Assembly: GCA_002314455.1 (NCBI GenBank)
Contig: DCFZ01000033.1
Span: forward strand, 1-15,640
Direction: 5' to 3'
Length of the DNA stretch: 15,640 bases
From: Lentisphaeria bacterium UBA1791
GTDB taxonomy: Bacteria; Verrucomicrobiota; Lentisphaeria; Victivallales; Victivallaceae
Position numbers and translations under genes: made by a program. Numbering within the stretch: the stretch's first letter is position 1; every line of letters begins with the position of its first letter. A model generated the notes under the pieces. It had not been told where the DNA came from and did not search any database. It worked only from the letters and a program-made list of their open reading frames with translations. Positions 8,396 to 15,640 of this stretch are shown here, in pieces.

Positions 8396-8548
8396 TTAGC
8401 GCGTTTCTTTGTGCAACGTGTGCTTGTGCTCGAATTTGCAATACTTCATCTTTTCCAAACGCTCGGGAGTATTGCGCTTTTCTTTCTTGGTCGTGTAGTT
8501 GCGGCGTTTGCACTCCGTACACTCCAGAATGACCAATTCGCGTGCCAT
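8396..8548 (-). CDS. rpmG: 50S ribosomal protein L33
   Basis: L33 is a small 50S protein near the E site. The frame from ATG (8546-8548) to TAA (8396-8398) encodes 50 residues: it starts MARELVILECTECKRRNYTT, has a KRNTPERLEKMKYCKFEHKH section, and ends TLHKETR. The first zinc-ribbon pair (C10-x2-C13) is present. In the second knuckle only C37 remains, and the position of the fourth cysteine (residue 40) is Glu, so a complete four-Cys zinc site cannot form. No clear Shine-Dalgarno sequence precedes it. It lies between the tuf-rpmG hairpin and tRNA-Trp, a position shared with other bacteria that carry rpmG in the secE-nusG cluster. Confidence 0.93.
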   Translation of the reverse strand: MARELVILECTECKRRNYTTKKEKRNTPERLEKMKYCKFEHKHTLHKETR

Positions 8549-8585
8549 AATTACTTGTTTCTATACTTGATGTTTATTACGCGTA

Positions 8586-8619
8586 ATCCCGAACCGGGTT
8601 TTAACGCCCGGTTCGGGAT
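8586..8619 (-). terminator. Perfect 13-bp hairpin between tuf and rpmG
   Basis: ATCCCGAACCGGG (8586-8598) and CCCGGTTCGGGAT (8607-8619) are exact inverted repeats with an 8-nt loop. The structure lies about 26 bp past the tuf stop codon. No T tract follows on the transcribed strand (TACGCGTAATAAAC), so it is not a textbook intrinsic terminator. It could be a partial terminator, an mRNA-stabilising end for the tuf message, or a processing site. Confidence 0.6.
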
Positions 8620-8645
8620 GAATTCACTGTCGCGAAACCGCCGAA

Positions 8646-9842
<1,197 letters not shown>

Positions 9843-9891
9843 TTTTTTCCTCCGTTTGGTTTGCGATTGACTCGCCGACTAACTTTATATC

Positions 9892-9967
9892 TGGAGCCTA
9901 CATCCGGATTCGAACCGGAGACCTCATCCTTACCAAGGATGTGCTCTACCGACTGAGCTATGTAGGC
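9892..9967 (-). tRNA. trnT: tRNA-Thr (anticodon GGT)
   Basis: Full cloverleaf of 76 nt. The acceptor is GCCTACA/TGTAGGC, the D arm GCTC/GAGC, and the anticodon stem CATCC/GGATG with loop TTGGTAA (anticodon GGT). The T arm is TCCGG/CCGGA with loop TTCGAAT. The discriminator is T and the CCA is encoded at 9892-9894. It lies directly upstream of tuf, as in many bacterial tRNA-tuf clusters. Confidence 0.97.
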
Positions 9968-9981
9968 ATTTGCCAAAAAAA

Positions 9982-10066
9982 TGGTACTCGGGGGGGGACT
10001 TGAACCCCCAAGGATCGCTCCATATGGACCTCAACCATACGCGTCTGCCAGTTCCGCCACCCGAGC
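9982..10066 (-). tRNA. trnL: tRNA-Leu (anticodon GAG)
   Basis: Class II tRNA of 85 nt. The anticodon stem is TATGG/CCATA with loop TTGAGGT (anticodon GAG, reading CTC/CTT). The long variable arm has stem GGA/TCC, and the T arm is GGGGG/CCCCC with loop TTCAAGT. The discriminator is A and CCA is encoded. The acceptor GCTCGGG/CCCGAGT has a G1-U72 wobble at its end instead of the usual G-C. It lies 14 nt ahead of tRNA-Thr, so both are likely cut from one precursor. Confidence 0.95.
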
Positions 10067-10111
10067 ACTTGACATATCAAATCCGTGCACTTTTCTGCGC
10101 GAGATGCATTT

Positions 10112-10139
10112 AATATAGCTCTTATTTTTCGTTTTGCAA
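10112..10139 (-). promoter_or_regulatory. Candidate promoter for tRNA-Leu/tRNA-Thr/tuf
   Basis: On the minus strand TTGCAA (10134-10139) and TATATT (10112-10117) are separated by 16 nt. They match the sigma-70 consensus at 4/6 and 5/6 positions. The expected transcript start lies about 40 nt before tRNA-Leu. The site overlaps the last codons and stop of recD2. The same two hexamers occur upstream of trpS, which supports the call. Confidence 0.5.
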
Positions 10140-12317
10140 ATGATTTTTATCAGATTTCGTCAAAAAATAGCGTTTTTCTATCGATTTCAGACGCAGAGGC
10201 AAGTTCGTATGCCGCGGTTCGACGCGGATGTTGTGCACGGCGAGATTGAGCGCGCGGCGCGAACCGACGAGGATCAGCAGCTTACGCGCACGCGTCATTG
10301 CTGTATAGAGCAGTTGCCGTTGCAGCATCATATAATGCGAGGTGAGCAACAACATCACGACGCACGGAAATTCGCACCCCTGCGACTTGTGGACCGTCAC
10401 CGCGTAGGCGCGAACGATCTGCCCCGCCTCGTCGAAACCGTACTCGACGGTGCGATCGTCCTCAAAGGTGACGAAAAAGCGTTTTTTCGAATTGTGGATC
10501 TCGCTCAAGATGCCGATGTCGCCGTTGAAAACGTTCTTGTCGTAGTTGTTGGTGATCTGCATCACCTTGTCGCCGCGCCGGAAGTTGCGCTCGCCGCGCT
10601 GAAATCCCGGGGTCATCTCGCCGCCGTTGAGCACGCCGCCGAGATATTCGTTGAGCGCGACAGTGCCGCACTCGGTGCGGTTCATCGGGGTCAGCACCTG
10701 AATTTCGCGCATCGGGTCGAAGCCGAAGCGCGCCGGAATGCGTTCGGCGACGAGCTTGCCGACGAGCGCGCGCGCCGAGACGGGGTCGTCCTGTTCGATC
10801 CAGTAAAAATCGTGCAAGCCGCTCTTGGCGCTCAGATCCGGCACGGTGCCCTCGTTGACCAGATGGCTGTTGACGACGATCTCGCTCCCCGCGCCCTGCC
10901 GGAAAATGCGGGTCAATTTCGTCACGGCAAAGAGCGGCGAACCGATGAAATCGTGCAGCAGCCGCCCCGGGCCGACCGAGGGGAGCTGATCGGCGTCGCC
11001 GACGAGGACGAGCGACGTGCCCGGCCGCAACGCCGAAAAGAGCGCGACGCCGAGCGGCAGATCGAGCATCGACACCTCGTCGACGATCAGCAGGTCGCAG
11101 TCGAGCGGCTCGGAAGCGCAAAAGTGGAATTTTCCGGAAAAGGGTTCATATTGCAACAACCGGTGCAACGTCGTCGCTTCCTGCTGCGTTGCTTCGGCGA
11201 GACGCTTGGCGGCGCGCCCGGTCGGCGCGGCAAGCCGAATCCTCAAATGAGCGGCGCGGGCACGCGCGACGATCTCGCCGACGACGGTCGTCTTGCCGAC
11301 GCCGGGGCCGCCGGTGATGATCGAAAGCGGCGATTTCGCAACTGTTTCGACCGCCTGCAACTGCTCCGGAGCGAGGCGGAGCGTCGTGCACGATGCCTGT
11401 TTCAAACGCCTGGTCGCAAAATCCTTTGCCGTTGCGAGCGCGCCGATCAATTCCGGCAGTTCGACTTCGGCGCGGTAGAGATTCCGGGGATAGATCAAGC
11501 CGAGATCGCGGCGCAACGCCCCCGAAGCGAGCGCCGCTTCGACGCCGCGCGCCGCCGCTTCGCGGGGCACGCGCCCCACTTCGGCAATGCGGTCGGTCAA
11601 TTCATCTTCACCCGCGCCGACGTGACCGCTTGCGGTATAATTGCCCATCACGTAGAGCGCGGCGGCGCAGAGCCGCTTTTCGGATTCGGGTTCGATGCCG
11701 AGCTTTTGCGCGAGCACGTCGGCGCGGGTGAAGCCGATGCCGTCGACTTCCGCCGCCAATTTGTAGGGATCGGCGCGCACGATCTCGGGCGCCTCGGCCC
11801 CGTAGCGCTTGAAGAGCCGGTCGCAACCGGCAACGGAAACGCCGAGTCCCTGCAAAAAGATCATCCCGTCGCGCCGCGCGGAACTTTCGCGCCAGACGTT
11901 GGCGATCTCGGCGGCTTTTTTCTTGCCGATGCCGGGAACCTCGCTCAATCTTTCCATATGGTGGTCGAGCACGTCGAGCGTGTCGCCCTGAAAGAAGTCG
12001 ACAATCTTTTCGGCGTAGACCTTGCCGATGCCGCGCACGCTCGAAGCGAGGTAGTGACGCACGCCGTCGAGCGTGCCGGGCAGCGTGATTACGCCGCCCG
12101 TCGCCTTGAATTCGCGGCCGAAGTCGCGGTGAGACTCGAAATTGCCGTTGAATTTGCCCCACTGCCCGGGGTAAAGCGCCCCGAAATTGCCGCAGACGGT
12201 GACCCGTTCGCCGCGCAGGGTGCGGACGACCAGAACTTTGAACCCGGTTTCCGGGCTCTCGTAGCGGACGCCGAGGATCTCGCCCTCGAGCGTTTCAGAT
12301 GGCGCACGCTGCTCCAC
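10122..12317 (-). CDS. recD2: RecD2-type superfamily 1B DNA helicase
   Basis: RecD2 proteins are stand-alone 5'-3' DNA helicases, not part of RecBCD, linked to repair and replication-fork upkeep. The 731 residues are near the Deinococcus length (715). The N-terminal region has helix-hairpin-helix motifs (SSVRGIGKVYAEKI, about 92-105, and EVPGIGKKKAAEI, about 126-138), plus VDGIGFTRAD at 191-200. Helicase motifs are intact: Walker A GGPGVGKTT (336-344), Walker B VDEVS (412-416), motif III GDADQLPS (440-447), motif V TVHKSQG (641-647) and motif VI YTAMTRARK (671-679). The start is GTG at 12315-12317 and no good Shine-Dalgarno is visible. The 16-bp gap to argF suggests read-through from the arginine genes. 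Why a helicase sits with them is unclear. Confidence 0.93.
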   Translation of the reverse strand: MEQRAPSETLEGEILGVRYESPETGFKVLVVRTLRGERVTVCGNFGALYPGQWGKFNGNFESHRDFGREFKATGGVITLPGTLDGVRHYLASSVRGIGKVYAEKIVDFFQGDTLDVLDHHMERLSEVPGIGKKKAAEIANVWRESSARRDGMIFLQGLGVSVAGCDRLFKRYGAEAPEIVRADPYKLAAEVDGIGFTRADVLAQKLGIEPESEKRLCAAALYVMGNYTASGHVGAGEDELTDRIAEVGRVPREAAARGVEAALASGALRRDLGLIYPRNLYRAEVELPELIGALATAKDFATRRLKQASCTTLRLAPEQLQAVETVAKSPLSIITGGPGVGKTTVVGEIVARARAAHLRIRLAAPTGRAAKRLAEATQQEATTLHRLLQYEPFSGKFHFCASEPLDCDLLIVDEVSMLDLPLGVALFSALRPGTSLVLVGDADQLPSVGPGRLLHDFIGSPLFAVTKLTRIFRQGAGSEIVVNSHLVNEGTVPDLSAKSGLHDFYWIEQDDPVSARALVGKLVAERIPARFGFDPMREIQVLTPMNRTECGTVALNEYLGGVLNGGEMTPGFQRGERNFRRGDKVMQITNNYDKNVFNGDIGILSEIHNSKKRFFVTFEDDRTVEYGFDEAGQIVRAYAVTVHKSQGCEFPCVVMLLLTSHYMMLQRQLLYTAMTRARKLLILVGSRRALNLAVHNIRVEPRHTNLPLRLKSIEKRYFLTKSDKNHLQNEK

Positions 12318-12333
12318 GGAAACGGGATCTCTC

Positions 12334-13236
12334 TTATTTCATCAACAAACTCATCACCGCTTTGTGCGCGTGCAGACGGTTTTCCGCCTCGTCGAAAACG
12401 ATCGAACGCTTGGGATCGTCCATGATGCCGGCGGAAACCTCCTCGCCGCGGTGCGCGGGCAGACAGTGGAGGAATTTCGCATCCTTGTGCGCGACGGCAA
12501 AGAGCTTTTCGTTGACCTGATAGGGCTGAAAGATCTTCATCCGGCGCGCGCGCTCTTCCTCAAAGCCCATGCTGACCCAAACGTCGGTGTAGAAGTAGTC
12601 GACGTCCTTCGCCGCCTTGACGGGATCGGGTTCCCACGAAACGTTGGGGGCGTTTTCCATCACGTCGGCGCGCGGAGCTTCCTCCTCGGGCGCGGAGATC
12701 ACGAGCTCCATGCCGGTCAGACGCGCGGCGAGGATCATCGAATTCGCCATATTGCTGCGGCCGTCGCCGTAAAAGGCGAGCTTGATCGACGAATCGCAGC
12801 GGCCGCTGTGCTCGCGGATCGTCAACATATCGGCGAGCAACTGACAGGGATGGTATTCGTCGGTCAGCGCGTTGATGACGGGGATCGACGCACAGCGCGC
12901 CAATTCTTCAACGTCTTTATGCGCAAACGTGCGGATGACGATACCGTGCAGAAACCGGCTCAAAACGTGCGCCGTGTCGGGCACGGTCTCGCCGCGCCCC
13001 ATCTGCATCTTGGACTGGTCGAGGTAAAGCGGAAATCCGCCGAGTTCGTGGACGCCCACCTCAAAGGAGACGCGGGTACGGGTCGAACTTTTGGCGAAAA
13101 TGAGGCCGATGCTCTTGCCGAGCAACGGTTTTTCAGTCGACGTCTTGCGGTCGCGTTTGAGTTTCGCGGCGAGATCGAGAATGACTTCCAAATCTTCGCG
13201 GGTGATGTCGCGTAATGTGAGCAGATCTTTTTTCAT
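12334..13236 (-). CDS. argF: Ornithine carbamoyltransferase
   Basis: Ornithine carbamoyltransferase combines carbamoyl phosphate with ornithine to give citrulline in arginine biosynthesis; it is cytoplasmic and usually trimeric. At 300 residues it is a typical anabolic form. Carbamoyl-phosphate binding motifs are SSTRTR (50-55) and HPCQ (129-132). The ornithine side has the SMG loop (222-224), the FLHCLPAHRGEE motif (255-266, catalytic Cys258) and DVW (218-220). GDGRSNMANS at 157-166 corresponds to GD-x-RNN in other family members. The start has AGAGGA 8 nt upstream, inside the end of argD. argD and argF are separated by one base, so they form one operon with adjacent pathway steps. A catabolic (arginine deiminase) role is less likely beside argD. 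Confidence 0.96.
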   Translation of the reverse strand: MKKDLLTLRDITREDLEVILDLAAKLKRDRKTSTEKPLLGKSIGLIFAKSSTRTRVSFEVGVHELGGFPLYLDQSKMQMGRGETVPDTAHVLSRFLHGIVIRTFAHKDVEELARCASIPVINALTDEYHPCQLLADMLTIREHSGRCDSSIKLAFYGDGRSNMANSMILAARLTGMELVISAPEEEAPRADVMENAPNVSWEPDPVKAAKDVDYFYTDVWVSMGFEEERARRMKIFQPYQVNEKLFAVAHKDAKFLHCLPAHRGEEVSAGIMDDPKRSIVFDEAENRLHAHKAVMSLLMK

Positions 13237-13237
13237 G

Positions 13238-14446
13238 TTACTTTTCCTCTAAAGAAGCCGCAAATTCCTGCAAGCCGGCGGCGATGCACCGGAGCGCCTT
13301 TTCCACGTCGGCGCGGGTGATGACCAGAGGCGGCACCAGCCGCAACACGGTTTCCCCGGCAGTCAATGTGACCAATTGGTGTTTCAAAAGAATGCTCTGC
13401 AACGCCCCGGCGGGACGATCGAGCACGACGCCGATCATCAGCCCCTTGCCGCGGACGCCGCGGACAAAGGAATAGTTTTTGGTGATTTCGGCAAGTTTTT
13501 CCATCAGAAACGCGCCCTGTTCGCGGCAGTTTTCCAAAACGCCGTCCTCGTCGAACGCCGTCTGCACGGCAAGCGCGGCGGCGGAAGCCAGCGGCGTGCC
13601 GCCGAACGTGCTCGCATGCGTGCCGACCGTCAGCACATCGGCAAATTTCTCGCGGACGATGAAACCGCCCATCGGAACTCCGTTGGCGATCGCTTTCGCC
13701 ATCGAAAAGGCGTCGGGCACGACGCCGAAACTCTGAAACGCAAACCGCGTGCCGAGCCGACCCATGCCGCACTGCACTTCGTCGCAGAGCATCAAAATGT
13801 CTTTTTCATCGCAGAGCGCGCGCACCTTTTTGAGGTATTCGGGATCGGCGGGCAAAACGCCCCCCTCGCCCTGCACCATTTCGAGCATCACCGCACAGAC
13901 GTCGGGCGTGATCGCCTTTTCCAGCGCGGCAAAATCATTGAAAGGCACCTGCTTGAAGCCGGGGACTTCCGGCTCGAAGCCCTTGCGGTACTTGGCGCGC
14001 CCGGTCGCCGCGAGCGTCGCAAGAGTTCTGCCGTGAAAGGAATCTTCCATCGAAATGATCGTGTTGCGGTTCGTGGCATTGCCGTATTTGCGTGCGAGCT
14101 TGATCATACCCTCGTTCGCCTCGGCGCCCGAGTTGCAGAAAAAGACTTTTCCGGCGAAACCGGTCTCTTTCACGAGTTTTTCCGCGAGGCGCGGCATCAC
14201 CGAATTGTAGTACAAATTGGAGGTGTGGACAAGCGTCTGCGCCTGTTCGACGATCGCCTTGGTGACGCGCTCGTTGCAGTGACCCAGATTGCAGACGGCG
14301 ATGCCCGCCGCGAAATCGAGATATTCGACGCCCTCGTCATCCCAGAGATGCGCCCCTTTGCCGCGCACAAAAAGCTGTTTCGGCGCATAGGTGGGCAACA
14401 CATATTTCTGATAACGCTCAAGCGTTTCCGACAAGATCGCACTCAT
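13238..14446 (-). CDS. argD: Acetylornithine aminotransferase
   Basis: This is a class-III PLP-dependent aminotransferase that makes N-acetylornithine from the semialdehyde and glutamate, two steps before argF in arginine synthesis. Some family members also serve lysine synthesis. The 402 residues include NSGAEANE (105-112, phosphate binding), SFHGRT (136-141), DEVQCGMGR (222-230, Asp222 for the PLP pyridine nitrogen) and SMAKAIANGVPMGG (248-261, with Lys251 as the Schiff-base lysine). THASTFGGTPLA (277-288) follows. The start is backed by AAGGAG with an 8-nt spacing. It follows trpS by 18 bp and precedes argF by 1 bp. A succinylornithine or GABA aminotransferase is possible from sequence alone, but the argF neighbour favours ArgD. 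Confidence 0.95.
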   Translation of the reverse strand: MSAILSETLERYQKYVLPTYAPKQLFVRGKGAHLWDDEGVEYLDFAAGIAVCNLGHCNERVTKAIVEQAQTLVHTSNLYYNSVMPRLAEKLVKETGFAGKVFFCNSGAEANEGMIKLARKYGNATNRNTIISMEDSFHGRTLATLAATGRAKYRKGFEPEVPGFKQVPFNDFAALEKAITPDVCAVMLEMVQGEGGVLPADPEYLKKVRALCDEKDILMLCDEVQCGMGRLGTRFAFQSFGVVPDAFSMAKAIANGVPMGGFIVREKFADVLTVGTHASTFGGTPLASAAALAVQTAFDEDGVLENCREQGAFLMEKLAEITKNYSFVRGVRGKGLMIGVVLDRPAGALQSILLKHQLVTLTAGETVLRLVPPLVITRADVEKALRCIAAGLQEFAASLEEK

Positions 14447-14464
14447 AATTGATTCTCCTTATTT

Positions 14465-15427
14465 TCAGCGGAGTCCGACCGCTTCACGCACTTTGCTCAA
14501 CAACACATCTGCCGCAGCGCGGGCTTTTTCCGCGTTGCGGCTCAACAATTTCATCATGCCGGGAATGTCGGCGGCAAGCTCGGCGCGGCGGCGGCGCATC
14601 GGCTCGAAGCAAGTCCAGATTTTCTCAAAAAGCGCGAGCTTGGCGTGACCGTAACCGTAATTGCCGCCGAGGTAGTTTTCGCGCATTTTCTGCACCTCCT
14701 CGGGCGTGGCAAAAAGCTTGTAGATCGCAAAGACGTTGCAAGCGTCGGGATCCTTTTTTTCCTCAAGTCCCTTGCAGTCGGTGACGATGTTCATCACCGC
14801 CTTTTTGATTTCCTTTTCCGTGCCGAAAATCGGAATGACGTTGCCGTAGCTTTTGGACATTTTCTGACCGTCGGTGCCGGGCACGATCGCGACCTCTTCG
14901 GGGATGTACGCCTCGGGGATCGTCAGAATGTCGCCGTATTCGTTGTTGAATTTGATCGCGAGATCGCGGGTGATCTCAAGATGCTGTTTCTGATCCTTGC
15001 CGACGGGGACGAGGTTGGACTGATAAAGCAGAATGTCCGCCGCCATCAGGACGGGATAAGTAAAAAGACCGACGTTTGCCGAAAACCCCTTGGCAAGCTT
15101 GTCCTTGTAACTGTGGGCGCGCTCAAGCAACCCCATCGGGGCGATCGTACCCAAGATCCACGCGAGTTCGCACACTTCGGGCACTTCGCTCTGACGGAAA
15201 AAGACGGTCTTGTCGAGGTCGACGCCGCACGAAATGAAATCGAGCGCCAGATTGACGACGTTTTGCCGCAACGCCTTGGGATCCGGCGAAACCGTCAACG
15301 CGTGATAATCGGCGATGAAAAGAAAACTTTCCCCCTTGCTCTGCAGATCGCAGACCTGGCGCATCGCACCGAAATAATTGCCCAAATGAGGAGTGCCCGA
15401 AGGCTGAATACCCGTCAAAATCCGCAT
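14465..15427 (-). CDS. trpS: Tryptophanyl-tRNA synthetase
   Basis: This class I synthetase charges tRNA-Trp, whose gene lies about 6 kb downstream. The 320 residues are within the usual bacterial range. The HIGH-like motif is PHLGN (13-17) after TGIQPSG. The tryptophan-site segment is YPVLMAADILLY (124-135), followed by VGKDQKQHLEITRD (142-155). The KMSKS loop is intact (GQKMSKSYGN, 187-196). The C-terminal anticodon-binding helices end in REAVGLR. The start is the ATG at 15425-15427, with AGGA 10 nt upstream, and a good promoter lies about 40-70 bp ahead. It leads the trpS-argD-argF-recD2 run. The pairing of trpS with arginine genes has no evident metabolic logic. Confidence 0.97.
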   Translation of the reverse strand: MRILTGIQPSGTPHLGNYFGAMRQVCDLQSKGESFLFIADYHALTVSPDPKALRQNVVNLALDFISCGVDLDKTVFFRQSEVPEVCELAWILGTIAPMGLLERAHSYKDKLAKGFSANVGLFTYPVLMAADILLYQSNLVPVGKDQKQHLEITRDLAIKFNNEYGDILTIPEAYIPEEVAIVPGTDGQKMSKSYGNVIPIFGTEKEIKKAVMNIVTDCKGLEEKKDPDACNVFAIYKLFATPEEVQKMRENYLGGNYGYGHAKLALFEKIWTCFEPMRRRRAELAADIPGMMKLLSRNAEKARAAADVLLSKVREAVGLR

Positions 15428-15468
15428 ATTTTATAAATCCTTTGTGATGAAACAACAATTGAAAATAT

Positions 15469-15497
15469 AATATAATGCGCTTTTATAAAAGTTGCAA
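15469..15497 (-). promoter_or_regulatory. Candidate promoter for trpS-argD-argF-recD2
   Basis: On the minus strand TTGCAA (15492-15497) and TATATT (15469-15474) are separated by 17 nt, with A/T-rich surroundings. The transcript would start about 35 nt before the trpS ATG. The hexamers are identical to those upstream of the tRNA-tuf genes. Confidence 0.6.
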
Positions 15498-15640
15498 GAA
15501 AAAATTGCGGAGGGGGGAAAGGCAAATGGGGGGCTCGCGGCGGCGCCGCGAAATGGGCGTCTTTGTCGGACTTGTCAGACTAAACCAACGGGGCATACGC
15601 GGATGGTGGTCTCACGGCAATGCCTGTCACGCTTGCGGAA
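15498..15640. other. Right-edge non-coding DNA upstream of trpS
   Basis: No gene can be supported in these 143 bp. Visible structure is a 7-bp hairpin TCGCGGC-GGC-GCCGCGA (15535-15551) and a 9-bp tandem pair TGTCGGACT/TGTCAGACT (15564-15581). A short frame is open on the plus strand from an ATG at 15526 to the window end (38 codons), but its product is not recognisable and the codons look unlike the neighbours. Confidence 0.4.

Noticed and set aside
10134..12425. 763-codon plus-strand frame opposite recD2, and similar frames opposite tuf, argF, argD and trpS
   Set aside because: Same codon-register shadow effect. None has a plausible ribosome binding site with a recognisable protein.
15526..15640. 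Plus-strand frame open to the right edge, with GGAGG-like sequence upstream
   Set aside because: It has only 38 codons, many rare arginine codons and no recognisable sequence. It cannot be judged without the DNA to the right.

Overview
This window is an ordinary, almost gap-free stretch of bacterial core genome. Every gene I can support reads on the minus strand, so the transcription order runs from the right edge to the left. The DNA is GC-rich, with strong bias against TTA, CTA and TCA codons and recognisable AGGA/GGAGG ribosome binding sites in front of most genes. All three tRNA genes encode their own CCA end. The RpoB, EF-Tu and L33 sequences are those of a free-living bacterium. My impression is a member of the PVC superphylum (Lentisphaerota/Victivallales or a relative). 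This rests on family resemblance alone and needs a tree to confirm.

Layout in transcription order. (1) Right edge to about 12.3 kb: a compact run trpS - argD - argF - recD2, with gaps of 1-18 bp. Tryptophanyl-tRNA synthetase leads two arginine-biosynthesis enzymes and a RecD2-type helicase. A TTGCAA-N17-TATATT promoter lies upstream of trpS. (2) 10.1-8.3 kb: tRNA-Leu(GAG), tRNA-Thr(GGT), tuf, rpmG and tRNA-Trp(CCA). They sit behind a second promoter with the same two hexamers (TTGCAA-N16-TATATT). A perfect 13-bp hairpin separates tuf from rpmG. (3) 8.2-1 kb: the classic secE - nusG - rplK - rplA - rplJ - rplL - rpoB - rpoC cluster, with rpoC cut by the left edge after 338 codons. The ribosomal-protein part is tightly coupled: rplK/rplA overlap by 8 bp and rplA/rplJ by 4 bp.

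How they work together: the left two thirds builds the transcription-translation machinery. It encodes EF-Tu with cognate tRNAs, the L11 base and L10-L7/L12 stalk to which EF-Tu docks, NusG, SecE, and the two large RNA polymerase subunits. The only sizeable non-coding stretch is the roughly 370-bp rplL-rpoB spacer. It holds a terminator-like hairpin just after rplL and two copies of a hairpin with a near-identical 12-nt loop, which makes it a good candidate for uncoupling ribosomal-protein from polymerase expression.

I found no mobile element, CRISPR array, defence island or unknown multi-gene system. The points most worth a second look are an Asn at the rifampicin-site position equivalent to E. 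coli RpoB His526, the duplicated hairpin element before rpoB, the lack of room for a conventional L10 leader, a three-cysteine insertion in EF-Tu, and the repeated promoter hexamers. A 1,599-codon antisense open frame across rpoB-rpoC is explained by codon bias.
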